Notes: generated by a model from the sequence alone, not told the origin. Counted from the stretch's first letter, positions 1-11,105 are shown. The stretch: 64,000 nucleotides of DNA from Arachnopeziza araneosa (GCA_003988855.1 QYAI01000002.1:458341-522340), one strand, 5' to 3'. Program-made: numbers and translations.

Positions 1-285
1 GTGAGTGACGTTGATTGGTCTGTGGGATGCGGCCAGATGAGAAGGCTGTGTCTGGTCTGGAAGCAATAAGTGAGTGGGCAATCCTCTCTTCTTTCCTCTC
101 TGCATCTTTCACCAGCGGGTGGGTAGATATACGTTATCAAGGGCATCAAGAGACCGACCTCCTCTTACAAATGAAAATTGACTTTCGAAAGGATTGAATG
201 ACCTCGGGAGAAAACCCAAGGCTCTGATTACATTGCGGGTATCAAGACGGTACACCGTGTCACCGCAGCACGGTCGAGAATCATC

Positions 286-1100
286 ATGGGCATCGATAGT
301 TTCGTCGCCAGCGTCAGCGATGCCATTGCCCCAGCCATCAGCGAAGCCAGCAAAGCCCTCGACGCCTTTGGCACGGAGACCCTCGCCCCTGCCGTCGCCG
401 GCGCCGTCGTCGCGCTCGACGCGTTTGGCACAGAGCAGATCGCACCGGCCGTGAGCGAGGCCGGGAAAGCAGTCGAGAGTTTTGCCAAGGCGAGAGTCGG
501 TCCTGCTCTCTTGGAGGCCGGGAAATCCGTCGAGAGTTTTGGGAAGGCCAAGGTCGTCCCGGTTGTGGCGGGTGCTGGGAAGGCGGTTGGGGATTTTGAG
601 AGGGAGACGCTGGTTCCCTTGGTTCACGGCGTGGGGAGGTGGGTTGGTAATCATCCCTTCCAGGCCGTCGTCATTCTGAGTAGTGCCGTGACGTTTGCCG
701 TCCCTGCCCTCGTGACGGGTCCCCTTCTGTGGGTGTTTGGGATCGGAGGCGCCGGTGTGAGGGCCGGTACGTGATACCCTTGGTCTGTCTACTGATCGCT
801 CATCGAGGAATAGGCACGACTGCCGCAGCAGTCCACTCTTCCATCGGCAATGTCGTCGCGGGCAGCGCCTTTGCAACGGCGCAGAGTGCGGGCATGGGAG
901 GATACGGCGTCGTGATCTTCGGCACGGTGACGCGAGTCGGTGCTGTCTTCACGGGGACCTTCAGTGGGCTGCTGGCTGGCGTGGAAGAACGGGAGAGATG
1001 GGCGAAGAAAGAGAAGAGAGTTGCTGAGATCACGGGCTTGGAGAATCTGGCGAGGGATCCTGTCTTGGTTGGTGGAGGATCGGTTATCAGGAAGCAGTAG
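286..1100 (+). CDS. ISG12/IFI6-like small membrane protein with five 19-residue repeats
   Basis: Model: join(286..766, 814..1100), 255 aa; the 47-nt intron starts GTACGT and ends TAG, and the codon for Gly is split across it. The C-terminal half has the Gly/Ala-rich hydrophobic pattern of the interferon-induced 6-16/27 (IFI6/ISG12) family: a segment around residues 128-160 running into GIGGAG, then SSIGNVVAGSAFATAQSAGMGG across the splice region. Residues 19-113 are five consecutive units of exactly 19 residues, pattern (S/A)EAxKA(L/V)(D/E)(A/S)F..(E/A)..xPxV, which would form an amphipathic helical stalk. Animal family members sit in mitochondrial or ER membranes and influence cell death; fungal members are largely uncharacterised, so a similar membrane role here is inference. 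ATG 286 precedes the repeats. The last residues are charged (EERERWAKKEKR), suggesting a soluble tail. Confidence 0.72.
340..624 (+). repeat. Five in-frame 57-bp coding repeats
   Basis: Five contiguous units of 57 bp (19 codons) encode residues 19-113 of the ISG12-like protein. Conserved positions are Ala/Gly at 2-3, Val/Leu at 7, Phe at 10 and Pro at 17. Units 1-2 share ALDAFGTE and units 3-4 share (A/S)VESF.KA, which suggests stepwise duplication. Confidence 0.8.
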
Positions 1101-2624
1101 CGGCCAGGCGATGGATTGCTGTTCTTCATAGGTTGGATAACGCTCGAGCCGAACCCTGCGAAGGATCTGTGTAGTTGTCAACCTACTGTTAGGTCTCAAC
1201 CCCATCAAGTATCTCCCGCCCCTGAAAGTGTTAAGCGAATATCAACAAAGCGCCACTTTGCCATTCTTCCCTCCTTTTCTTTAGAGTTCAGATCAGACAG
1301 CTGGCAATTTTTAAGTTTTCTGACATGATCACTTCAAGGTCATCACATTTGTATTGAATTGGGGATCCAAGAAACACCTCAAATGACATGGTTGAAGTCT
1401 TGTGGTGCACGAGTTTCGTGTATTGAACTGCCACCACCTCCGGTCCTCTGTAGAGTAGGAAGACTTCTTTGCATTGCTCTTCCTCTCATAAGCTGCTCCC
1501 AGCAGATCATTCGCCCTTGGCGATATCTTTGATATCTTCCAAGATCCCTCCGAATCCAGGTTGGTCGTCCGGCTCGTCTTCCCGAGTGCATCCTGACCCG
1601 GACAAGTAGCACGACAAAGCCAGGGTTCCATGATATCCAGAACCCGCTGCTCCTCCGATCCACCGTGGATGAACCCATCTGATTGAATAGTGGTCGCTGA
1701 GAGCACCGGAGAGTCACATGACTCGATTCAGACTCCCAAGAATACCTTGGCATTTCCTTCCTCTTTCGCATTCGCGTCCTCTTCACTCTTCCCCCGCGCT
1801 CGGTTTCTCGAATTCCTCAGCTCCCTCACTCCCTCGACCAGCTTCACGACGCAGAGGAGAGGGAAGCAACAGATCATCGCGGCCCCGGCCTGGATCTGCT
1901 CGAGCCCATCGTGGGGGGTTCGGCCGTGGCCGTCACGGAGCGTCATTGCTGGATTTGGAGCTGGTAACCCTTGATGTTAAGATGGTTTGGTGGAATGACT
2001 TGGATGTTGAGGATCGAGGGGAAGGAAGGTTGGGTGAGAACAGGGAAGGGGGCTTGTAAAGACGCGAAGAAAAGGGGCTGGGTCTTGACTCATCTCCACA
2101 TTCTAGCCTCAACCGCTTTGATGCTCGCTTATGGATAGGAGTCCTCCCCGAGTTGCAACGGCCGCAGTTACTTGTGGCTATGCCTCTATCAACAGGCATT
2201 TCTAGAGATAGCCAATGTAAATTAGGTTTCTAATGATGCATAATTGATGTTCTATGACGCTAAACTATGAATGCCTTTTCTCCATCGTACCATGTCACCT
2301 CAGCTATGATTAGCTGGGCATGCCTGCAATATTATCCAAGGCAGTCGTTTCCACCTTCAGACAATCTCTCTTTCTGGTGTATGGAGTCGTATCCTATTGC
2401 CTTGGTGATCTGCCAAGAACCATAAACTACAGACGGAGGCGAATGGGATCGAGAGATGCAGCGAGTGGTGTGTATATTGTGTTGATGCTCTACCAAGAGG
2501 CAGTGAGAATGCGAAAGTAAGACGGTCACAATCGCCTTTTTGCCAAGCACTCTTCGATCAAATGTTTTAACTTGCCGAAGATTCCCGACTTGACATTAAT
2601 TTACCCTGCTAGCTCAAAGTTTCT
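1101..2624. other. Intergenic, no supportable gene
   Basis: Open frames here (1329-1786 minus, 1690-2059 plus, 2320-2520 plus) overlap one another, are rich in Arg/Ser/Pro as expected for shadow frames, and show no domain or consistent splice sites. It presumably holds the 3' ends of the two convergent flanking genes. Confidence 0.5.
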
Positions 2625-4554
2625 TCAAGGAGGAGGGACACTGGCCGTGAAGGTCACCCACCCCGTCCCTTCACCACCTGGTCTCCAGATAAAGTTGATC
2701 GGCCGATCAGTCTTAACCATAAGTCCTAGAGGTACTCTATAAGTTGCATGAATGCGCTTAGACTCCGCTGGCCAAGTAGTAGGATCTTCAGTCACCGGAT
2801 TTGCGCAACCACTCTCCTCAAATTGCAAGACATATTTGGCGATTCGTCGGGAGGATGGTGCATGCCACGGGCTATCGAATTGAGGCTGGACTCGGCCGAG
2901 GAGGGAGATGGCTTGACGTCGAATGCTGGGTGAACGACACTTCATTGCAATGAAATGCAGGACGCAGATGAGGCCCATTTCATCGAGCATATCTTGTGGT
3001 TGACGTTGTACGTCTGTTGTAAAGGGGGATGTAGAAAATTGACTCTCTCCAGAGGCAGAAGACGTGGAAGTCCGTTGGATCAAAGTAGAATCAGATGAAG
3101 AAGCCGGAGAGCTAGACGTTGACTTGACCGAGGATGACTTTGGCATTGACTTTAGAGCTCGCGGAGAATCTATGCCCAGGCTTTGGACTTTCTTTTCTAG
3201 GATACATTTTTCAGACAGCGTCAACAAGGTCCGGAATTGTGTGATGTGTTGATCAAATGCTGCTTCAGAATCCCAAAGGGTTACTGAATTCCAAATGCTT
3301 GCGACTATGCTTTGCATACGAAGCAATTGGATTCTTTGGGAGTCTGCTTGAATGGTTCCTAGATTATCGATGATGAAGACCCCAAGTCCTGTTGTCCACT
3401 TCTTAAGCTTGGAAATGAGACTCAATTTTCGATGGATCCCTTGTTCTGTGAGCATACCGTGTCCAGTGACATTCGATGAAGGGGTTTTGTCTGGTTGAAG
3501 TGTTTCGATGACCAATCTGTTTAGGCGATTCTCTATCTCAGGAAGAGACGAGAATGATTCATCGGGAGGCTCGCTAGGTTTGATGTCTCTGGTGTTGCCA
3601 ACAAATCTATGTGGTGCTGGCCAACATACGAACAACCCAACGCCTGATTTCCAGAACGCTCGATGAATCTCGTCATATACAAGATCTTGCCCTTGGATAT
3701 TTGAATCTAGGTCACTGTCCTCTACATTAATCGTGATCAGGCGATCGAAAGGATTTCACTCACCTTAGTCCCATCTGTCGCCTTTCTGGAATGATGAAGT
3801 CGCGCTTATATGATTCCATCATGTCTATTCCACTTTTAAAATGAGCCCACATATTCTTCCGTATGTCTGAGAGTGTTTCCAAATAAAGAAAGAGTAAACA
3901 AGTGAGTAATATGACTTGACGAGACTCTCGATCACCATGATAGGATGTGAGATTGTTGATCGCCTTGTTATACTGGATGAGTGAGAAGTTGCGGCTTGTT
4001 GCATTTTGAATGTCCTGATCATCAAGTAAATCCTCGATGAGTGCAGCAACTGCGACAAGGGCATGTTGGATAGGTTTTTGAGAAATGGCGAGGCTTTGCA
4101 AATGGTGTCCCCAGAATTTATCCTCAAAAATATTCGGCCTGCGTTCCATTCTGTGGAAGAAGAAGTGAAAAGACCTGTGTTCTTTGGATGTGCCGGGAAA
4201 ATCGAGAAAGGGATTTTTGGCCGGCTCGATTCTTGTAATTGGTTTTGCTGAAGTGCTTCCATGACGTCGCGTTTCTTCATAGCCGTCACAAATCCATCCA
4301 GCACTTTTGCACCTCTTGCAGGCCGGTTTGCTTTCATCGCACTTGATGTGTCTAATCCTGTACTTGCTATCAGGTTCTACCCTTAAGATTAAAGAAATTG
4401 ATCGATACTAACTTGCTAAAGAGATATTAGCTGTTGTGTTCATTAGGACTTGAGATGTTTGAGTTTACCATGTTTTACAGCCTCTTCTGCTCTTTGGCCC
4501 ACACGTGCGAGTTTTTCTCTCCCAAAGTTCGGTAGTACCTGAAACCTTCTCCAT
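2625..4554 (-). CDS. Zn2Cys6 transcription factor, DUF3468-type (copy 1), with 3-nt microexon
   Basis: Model: complement(join(2625..3714, 3764..4357, 4413..4415, 4469..4554)), 590 aa. N-terminal zinc cluster: Cys26, 29, 36, 43, 46 and 53, exact spacing C-X2-C-X6-C-X6-C-X2-C-X6-C, followed by the linker NPFLDFPGTSKEHRSFHFFF and the long alpha-helical regulatory region of the DUF3468 type (LLRMQSIVASIWNSVT, FIAMKCRSPSIRRQAISLLGR, FEES..NPVTEDPTTWPAE). The third base of the Cys29 codon and the first two of Lys30 come from a three-base exon between introns 4416..4468 and 4358..4412. It is a nuclear DNA-binding regulator; the target is unknown. A full-length paralogue lies at 44314-46229 and a decayed one directly upstream at 5225-5815. 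The start ATG 4554 (MEKVSG) gives a 25-residue basic lead into the finger, usual for the family. Confidence 0.85.
4413..4415 (-). other. Three-base microexon (CAA) inside the zinc-cluster code, copy 1
   Basis: On the minus strand the order is ...ACA TG|GTAAAC...TTTAG|CAA|GTTAGT...ACAG|G ATT AGA. Both flanking introns (53 and 55 nt) have GT-AG ends and CTAA/CTGA-type branch sites. Including CAA yields Cys-Lys and restores the six-residue spacing to the next Cys. Leaving it out keeps frame but yields Trp in place of the Cys-Lys pair. Confidence 0.78.
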
Positions 4555-5224
4555 AACTCTGATAGCCACGCGGCAGCCCCTCGAGTTCAAAGCTTAGTTG
4601 CATTAGATGGCGTCCCAAGAAGAAGAGAGAGAGAAAGTGAGTGGAGAGGGCGCAAACTGTGCAATAGAAGAACCCCGTGCGGAGCTTCGGTGGAAAAGCT
4701 TGACGTTGGGATCGACGCTGATGAAGATGCGGTTTATTACTGGACGGCTCGTATATTCGAATGGTTTCTCCGAGATAGAGTGGTGCCTTGCTGACGGCCA
4801 GGGATAACGCAGAGGGCTGAAGCGCGAAACCAATGGTTCGGCTCATGCCCTATTCCAGAACTCTCGGAGGAAGGAAGTAAGATATGAGTGTAACATCGAA
4901 ACTCGCATAGGAGCTCGTATCAAAATCCATCAAAAACGCCACTAGCGACTTGGCGCTGATATCTCACTCAGCCTACGAAGGACGTATTTCGCGCCACGCA
5001 TTGATAGGATGCCCTATCGTAGGCTGAATCTATACCATAGCGAAGATGAAAGTTGTCTTTGTTTTCTTGGCATTACTAAATGAGGAATAAGCTTATCCCC
5101 ATGTGACATGCTCCTCCTACCATTTCTTGAACGCGGTCCCTTTCCCACCAGGTTGCCAGATACACCAGACACTCATAATCTTCTCAACTGGATCTAGGAT
5201 AGGAGTCGAATTCACTTGAGGGAT
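4555..5224. other. Upstream region of regulator copy 1, no gene seen
   Basis: Short open frames here lie partly antisense to the first exon of the regulator and have no recognisable content. It contains the 11-bp inverted repeat annotated separately and should hold the regulator's promoter. Confidence 0.45.
4968..5027. repeat. Inverted repeat, 11-bp perfect arms
   Basis: TCAGCCTACGA at 4968-4978 is the exact reverse complement of TCGTAGGCTGA at 5017-5027, with a 38-nt spacer. It lies between the regulator and its decayed paralogue. It could be a dyad operator, a hairpin or chance. Confidence 0.45.
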
Positions 5225-5815
5225 TCATTCTGACTCTTCGGGCAAGGTAGAACCATTTTTGGTGATGGAGTGTAAATTCTCTTCTTCCTCAAATTTGTCG
5301 ATGCGTGAAGCAACTCCAGGAGTATTTCCTGTATCTCGAGATCCATTGTATTGCGACCGCAATCTACCGAGAAGTGAAACTGTCTCACGATGCAGACTGG
5401 GACGACGGCATTTGCACGCCACATAGGACAAGGGTTCATAATGGTTGCCATTGAACTACTTGTGGGGGTAGACGACAGATGTGGGCCTCGCTTGAAGTCG
5501 TAAACTCCAGAATGAGGTCAATTTTCTCACTGCTAGAGTGGCTTTGAAAGTGCTGAGGTAGCTTTGGTGAGATATGGGTTTCTTACCTTTCCACGATTAG
5601 CTTGGCCAGTGAGATTATGTCTTCGAACTCTCCGAGAAAGGTGTCATTAGCCTTTGGCCAAGTAATTCCCTTGCTCCATATCATTATTAGAATGCTTTGG
5701 ATGATGAGAAGTCTGACTGCTTTCAACTCATTCGTTTGAAGTGAGGAAGACTTTTAGTCATAAATAGATCAAGTTCGATCTCCAGCTGTGTAATCTTCTT
5801 CAAATAGTGATATTG
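5225..5815 (-). pseudogene. Decayed third paralogue of the DUF3468-type regulator (3' part)
   Basis: Two frames on the minus strand match the C-terminal half of the neighbouring regulator. About 5588-5735 reads ELKAVRLLIIQSILIMIWS, matching QRIQLLRMQSIVASIWN of copy 1. About 5225-5430 reads YVACKCRRPSLHRETVSLLG, then FEEEEN..ITKNGSTLPEES, matching MKCRSPSIRRQAISLLG and FEES..NPVTEDPTTWPAES. Farther upstream (5745-5815) a fragment resembling the TKSLPHFK region is in another frame, and no zinc cluster or start was found. A premature TGA at 5225-5227 ends the reading where the intact copies continue. Frame changes, lost 5' half and early stop indicate a relic. Confidence 0.7.
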
Positions 5816-6871
5816 CGAGTGAAATTATCGAGCTTCAGGCTCAGCTTAGTTATGAAACAACATTTTGGTCTCCTACTGTCTCAGCTAGGATAGTGTGGAG
5901 CGGCTCTTGCGCTTTTGTACCCGCAGAAATCGACCTTTCTTCGCAATAAGGGAGAATCCTGTTGATATTCACGAAATTATTTATCAAGATGCCAAGAAAC
6001 TAGTGGTAATTCGATCCAAAGGTAGCTGTTCAGCTCGTTACCCAGAAAGATTCTTGTTCCCCAGAGGTTCTATTAAAATATAGATTGGAATTCTCGAGAA
6101 GATCAGCACTTATCTTGATCATTCTCCTTTTGAAAATAGTCTCAGCAGTCGCAATCTCTCCATAGGATAGGATTGGTGCGCCAGCAGACGTTTGTACCAC
6201 CAAAGTCAATCAACAGCTTTGAATTGCTGCCCAAGAATCATTTGCTGTTCGGAAAGTCATGTCAGCTTGAGTCTGAGATATATTAAGGAGACTGGGAAGG
6301 CATTTCACAGTTAGATGGTACGACTCAATGGAACTTGCCATTAAATAAGAGAAGATCAGCTGCCGAAATCAAGAATTTCAAACGGCCTGTGAGAGATGAG
6401 GCGAATGACCCAATCAAAAGCGATGGGAAGGGCCTACATAGCCAGGAAACCGACATCTGGGGCCACCTTTAGGCACTTATCTTCAAGGGACAAGTATTGC
6501 TACCGATTTTAATCTTAGAAAGAAAGTGATGATCGGAAGTCCAACATTAAATGAGACAGGGCTCCGTTGTCGTTAGCCTCCTCCTTTCGGTTACTCGTAG
6601 TGTTATCTGACTAAGCACTTCAGAGAAACTCGACCGGAGCTCACAACTCCATTTTGCACTCAATATCGTTGACTCTGACGTCAATCTCCATCTCTCACAA
6701 CGAAACAAGTGACTGCACTCAAGTTAGTATTGATCTCAGGGAGCCTTTGGCCCTTGCCTTGGAGATTGCCTCATATTCAGCCTCAGTACCGCCACACCAG
6801 CTGCCCAGGATTCTATCTGTACAAGTAGGTCGGTAAGCGCTACTCTTTGCTATCGAGGAACTTCGTTGAAT
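5816..6871. other. Intergenic, possible further relic sequence
   Basis: No intact gene is visible. The 5' half of the decayed regulator would be expected here on the minus strand, but I could not recognise it; it is deleted or mutated beyond reading. The last few hundred bases should be promoter for the gene at 6872. Confidence 0.4.
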
Positions 6872-7870
6872 ATGGCGAACATCCCCTCTATCAGCCAGGA
6901 ATCGACACCTAGTATGATTGCCGTTCCCGTCGAGATACGCTTGAATATCATCGCCAACCTCTTTAGCATCATCACAGTTCACCATGGCTTCAATTCCAAG
7001 GGCTATTCCAGAGACGCGTCTAAGAGAAATCTCGAGCACCAGAAATGTCCCACCAATACGAGCATACTGCGAGTATGCAAACAGATCCACGAAGAAGCTT
7101 TACCACTACTTCCACTTCATGTCCTATTCCACTTCAGATCACCAGCTGCTATGCTTGACACAATGACCACCTTACCCCGATCCATCGTAGAGAAAATACG
7201 CCATGTCCAGTTGAAGTCATATCCATTTCCACTCTACTCAAAATCAGAAGAGGATTTTTACGTAACTTATAACATGGCTGAGATACTTGCCATACTGCCT
7301 GGACTACAGCTGGATACGTTGACTGTTGCCGACTGCTTCCACGATGACGATGACAATTTCAATGACGCCTGGGGAGATTGTGCCACATACTGGGATTTCC
7401 AGGCATTGCTTTCGGTAGACGGCTGGAAGGAATTACGCTATGTCACACCGTCCACAAAATTCATGACCAGTCTCCAAGACCCTAACGCGATACGGGAGAA
7501 GCAACCGGAACACTGGAATCAGGAGATCCAATCCAAGGACAAGGGGTTTCCAGATGCGTTCGTAAAGATGTATCTTGCTGTGATGCCGAAAGTGCAAGGA
7601 CTGACCTCAAACCCCACGACTAGAACGGACTGGGAGTTTCAACCTAGACGTCTGGGCGATGATGGTGTTACTGCCAGGGTTGAGGACAGCGACGATGATG
7701 ATAGAGAAGTCTTGATTGTTGCACGAAGAGGTGCTGGGGCAAACTATATCCAGGATGGTACTAGTCTTGATAAAGACATCAAGTTGCTACTTGAAAAGAT
7801 GAGTTGGGAAGAGCTTAGAGAAAGCGGTAAGTATATAAACGGAGAGCAAGATCCGTCTGTACACCTTTGA
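6872..7870 (+). CDS. F-box-like fungal protein of unknown function
   Basis: An uninterrupted 332-aa frame from ATG 6872 (MANIPSISQ). Near the N-terminus it has an F-box-like helix (VPVEIRLNIIANLFS, residues about 17-31), then the common fungal motif ILRVCKQIHEEALPLLP (about 66-82), as in the large group of fungal F-box-like/2EXR-like proteins. True F-box proteins recruit substrates to SCF ubiquitin ligases; whether this divergent motif binds Skp1 is unknown. An acidic run (DDDDNFND) and EDSDDDDRE lie in the second half. A possible late intron (GTAAGT near 7827, acceptor CACAG near 7900) would replace only the last residues, so the C-terminus is uncertain. Confidence 0.62.
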   Translation: MANIPSISQESTPSMIAVPVEIRLNIIANLFSIITVHHGFNSKGYSRDASKRNLEHQKCPTNTSILRVCKQIHEEALPLLPLHVLFHFRSPAAMLDTMTTLPRSIVEKIRHVQLKSYPFPLYSKSEEDFYVTYNMAEILAILPGLQLDTLTVADCFHDDDDNFNDAWGDCATYWDFQALLSVDGWKELRYVTPSTKFMTSLQDPNAIREKQPEHWNQEIQSKDKGFPDAFVKMYLAVMPKVQGLTSNPTTRTDWEFQPRRLGDDGVTARVEDSDDDDREVLIVARRGAGANYIQDGTSLDKDIKLLLEKMSWEELRESGKYINGEQDPSVHL

Positions 7871-8543
7871 GAGGAGGTGGGGCTTGAGTCTCACAGGTAC
7901 AGACGCTCCTTTATTTTCCTGAGATAGGTACACAGATCTCTTTGGACCCTTTTCTCTTTTCGGATAATTGTCCACTGGTCATCAGCTCATTCCTGGTCCT
8001 TAACATGTTTCGAAAAGTTAGTTGCTACAAATCCAATACGACTAGTTAGTTGACTCTATATTTGTTTTCCCACAGCTTTTTTTCATGAGTACCATGTTCC
8101 AGACATTTGTCATGTTTCTCTCCGATATTTCAGGTTTCTGAACGACGGACAGGTGGAAGGAATTTCACGTGACCTCCATTCCTCTTGTCTCCAACCAACG
8201 GCTTGGAAGCTTCTTACCATGAACAACATCCAATCACATTTAATATCTCCCCTATTTTTCTTTTTCTTGGAGAACTGATAATCCCGAATTAGGATATTTT
8301 TTTACTCATGCAGTCGGATAACAAGAAGCTTGACCTTATCATTCCCCGCCATGCAGATCCTCCACTTTTGTAAAGAGTGTCGGCATGTCATTAAAGCTGT
8401 CACTGTTTTAGGAGTATGTTTTGTTCTGTATTTATGATCTAACTGTCGATTACCATTTTCTGCCCATGACTCGAACCTTTGGAGTCTAGTGTAAAACGTT
8501 TCTACTTTCCAATAGCCTTGAATACTTTCTGTGCCTATCCGTG
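7871..8543. other. Intergenic between F-box-like gene and amidase
   Basis: No coding sequence was recognised. The stretch is AT-rich with T-runs near 8250-8310 and probably contains the amidase promoter. No clear TATA box was chosen. Confidence 0.45.
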
Positions 8544-10320
8544 ATGTCTTGGGAGAAGGTTGCGGCAGATAAGAAAGCTAGGATAGCAGAGTCTATACCC
8601 CAAGAATGGCGTATCAAATCCCTTCCAACCGGCAATTCTGTCATGTCATATCCAAAAGAGAGCGGCATATTGTCTTCAGAAGAACTAGCCATCACTGAAT
8701 CCTCGGCCACAGATCTAGTAGCTAAGTTGGCGACAGGAAAACCAACTTCAGTTGCTGTCACAACAGCTTTCTGCAAAAGAGCGGCTCTGGCTCATCAACT
8801 GGTCTGTAACTCTACTACCCTTGAGATTTCAGACTAATTTTTATCCAGCTCAATTGCTCTCTCGAGTTCTTTCCAGATATAGCTCTGGCACGTGCTAAAG
8901 AGCTTGATGATATTCTTCAGAAGACAGGGAAGCCTGTTGGACCGCTTCATGGACTTCCAATCTGTTTGAAAGACCAGTTTCGAATCAAGGTGAGTTGTTC
9001 ATCTTATCAAGTCTCCGACTGATCCGCAAGGGACTCGAAACAACTATGGGATACGTGGCATGGATCGGGAAATACGACACGGAGAACTCGGTTCTAGTAG
9101 ATCTACTTGAGAAAGCGGGTGCTGTCTTTTATGTCAAGACCAGTGTTCCTCAGAGCTTGATGGTTTGCGAGACGGTGAACAACATCATCGGAAGAACTGT
9201 CAACCCTCGGAATAAAAATTGGTCATGTGGCGGCTCATCTGGAGGCGAAGGAGCCATAGTTGGCTTTCGTGGAGGGATCATAGGAGTTGGTACTGACATT
9301 GGAGGCTCAATTCGTGTTCCCTCGGCTTTCAATTTTCTCTATGGTCTTCGTCCGTCTCATGGAAGACTACCATACGCGAGGATGGCGAACTCGATGGAAG
9401 GCCAGGAAACAGTTCACAGCGTGTGTGGGCCTATAACGCGTTCAGTAGCAGGTGATTATGTCGCCATATGAAATCAGAAACCACTGACAGAAAACTCAGA
9501 TATGAGACTCTTCGTCAAAGCAGTCCTATCGGAGGAACCATGGAATTACGACTCCAAAGTAATCCCTATGCCCTGGCGCCAACCGATGGAAGATGCCATC
9601 AAAACCAAGATATCCTCCGGTAGCCTAACATTAGGATACTACAACTGTGATGGGAACGTTCTCCCCCACCCTCCAATCCTCCGCGGCATCAACACCGTCG
9701 TCTCGGCCGTCCAAAAAGCCGGCCATACCGTCTTCCCATGGGAGCCATACAAGCATCCCTACGCCGTCAACCTCATCAACGGAATCTACGCGTCCGACGG
9801 CGGCTCCGACGTCTTCAGCACCCTCAAAGAATCCGGCGAGCCCAACATCCCCAACTTCGCCGACCTGATCAACCCCAGCCTCCCCAAGATCGACATGAAC
9901 GCGCTCTGGGCCGTACATCTGGAGAAATGGAGGTTCCAGTCCGAATACCTGGCCCGGATCCTCGCCGTTGAGAAGGAACTCGGGAGGGAGATCGACGCCA
10001 TCATTGCGCCCATCACGCCCACGGCTGCCGTGCGGCATAACCAGTTCAAGTATTACGGCTACGCCAGCGTGATCAATCTGCTTGATTTCACCAGCGTCGT
10101 CGTCCCCGTCGGATTCGCGGATAGGAACCTGGATAAGAAAGATGCGGGCTATAAACCCCTCGGTGAGATTGATCGGGTTGTTTACGAGGAGTATGATGCG
10201 GATGCGTATGATGGTGCGCCGGTTGCGGTGCAGATTGTAGGGAGGAGGTTGACGGAGGAGAAGATCATGGCCATTGCGGAGGAGATTGGGAGGTTGCTTG
10301 GGAATGAGGTTACGCCTTGA
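8544..10320 (+). CDS. Amidase (acetamidase/indoleacetamide hydrolase-like)
   Basis: Model: join(8544..8801, 8849..8989, 9031..9451, 9500..10320), 546 aa, the usual size of fungal AmdS-type acetamidases. Amidase-signature family: catalytic Lys127 in ICLKDQF, cis-Ser202 in SCGGSSGGEG and nucleophile Ser226 in GTDIGGSIR. The Lys-to-Ser (75) and Ser-to-Ser (24) spacings match those of fatty-acid amide hydrolase. It hydrolyses an amide to acid plus ammonia; the exact substrate is not readable. No signal peptide is seen, so it is probably cytosolic. The start ATG 8544 gives MSWEKVAADKKARIAESIP, a typical N-terminus. An isochorismatase-like hydrolase follows on the same strand and a Zn2Cys6 regulator converges on it, suggesting a small amide-catabolism group. 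The last exon has a higher share of C/G-ending codons than the first three. Confidence 0.9.
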
Positions 10321-11105
10321 TGTGCGGAGAGTTGGATGATGAATAAGAAATCTAGCGATCTTTCAACCTATTCCCTTTCTTGCTAGGCTCGGAAAATTTA
10401 GGTGGAGTAATGATATGTAATCCTACTATTATCTTCAAGTGTCTCTCCTCCTTTCTTCGCCCCCTTTAACCCACTAGTATTTGGAATGCATATAGCCTCA
10501 CCAGTCAGACAATCTTTCACCCCCGAGCACTCTCCCTCTATTCATCTCCAGTCCCGAGCCGCCTCCTGCAGATTAATGATCATCATGCCTACAAGTCACA
10601 ACGCAGCAAGAGCGGCGTTAACGCGGGTCGGAACGCCCACCTGCAGCGTCAGCACATTGCAGGCCCGATCTCAGCCCTCTCGCTCCACAATCGGGGATAC
10701 GGCTTTCTGACACGCGTGGCGATCCGGCGTCGCTCGAGGAGCGGATCGGTATGTCCGGAGATAGATCATGCTTACATAGTTCCTCCCCCGTGAATTCTTG
10801 CTGATGAGGTAAGGGGATAAGTAGGGAGAGACACCGAGGCTGGATTGGATGACTGGTTTTTCATGGTGCTTTAACTCCTCTGCTGGCTGGATGGAGAGAG
10901 GAACATGGTCTCATGTTTTTGAGGGGTTTTTGTATTCCCGGAGTTTGTGCCTGAGCTGGAGATGAGATGAGAGGGAGTATATAAAACCGTAATGAAGCTC
11001 CGACTTTTCTCTTCCCTCTCACTCAAGAACGCAATCTTTCCAACCCGGCTAAATTTCCAACTCAATACTTGATTTAGATCACTCTCATCCCACCATCAAG
11101 CCAAG
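10321..11105. other. Intergenic, contains promoter of the isochorismatase-like gene
   Basis: The open frame at 10486-10710 is not supported by any motif. Toward the right end a TATA element (10978-10986) and a pyrimidine-rich tract (about 11003-11024) form a classic fungal promoter layout. Confidence 0.5.
10978..10986 (+). promoter_or_regulatory. TATA box of the isochorismatase-like gene
   Basis: TATATAAAA lies 120 bp before ATG 11106 and is followed by a CT-rich stretch at about 11003-11024, the arrangement usual for strongly expressed fungal genes. The Kozak context CCAAGATGCC at the ATG is also good. Confidence 0.55.

Noticed and set aside
109..876. 255-codon minus-strand open frame
   Set aside because: It is antisense to the ISG12-like gene; its frame stays open because of the 57-bp repeats, and its composition (Arg/Asp/Gly-rich) lacks any motif.
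4358..4468. Single-intron model for the zinc cluster of copy 1 (and likewise 44394-44501)
   Set aside because: It replaces a zinc-ligand Cys with Trp or requires a non-AG acceptor in both paralogues; two introns around CAA solve both with canonical sites.
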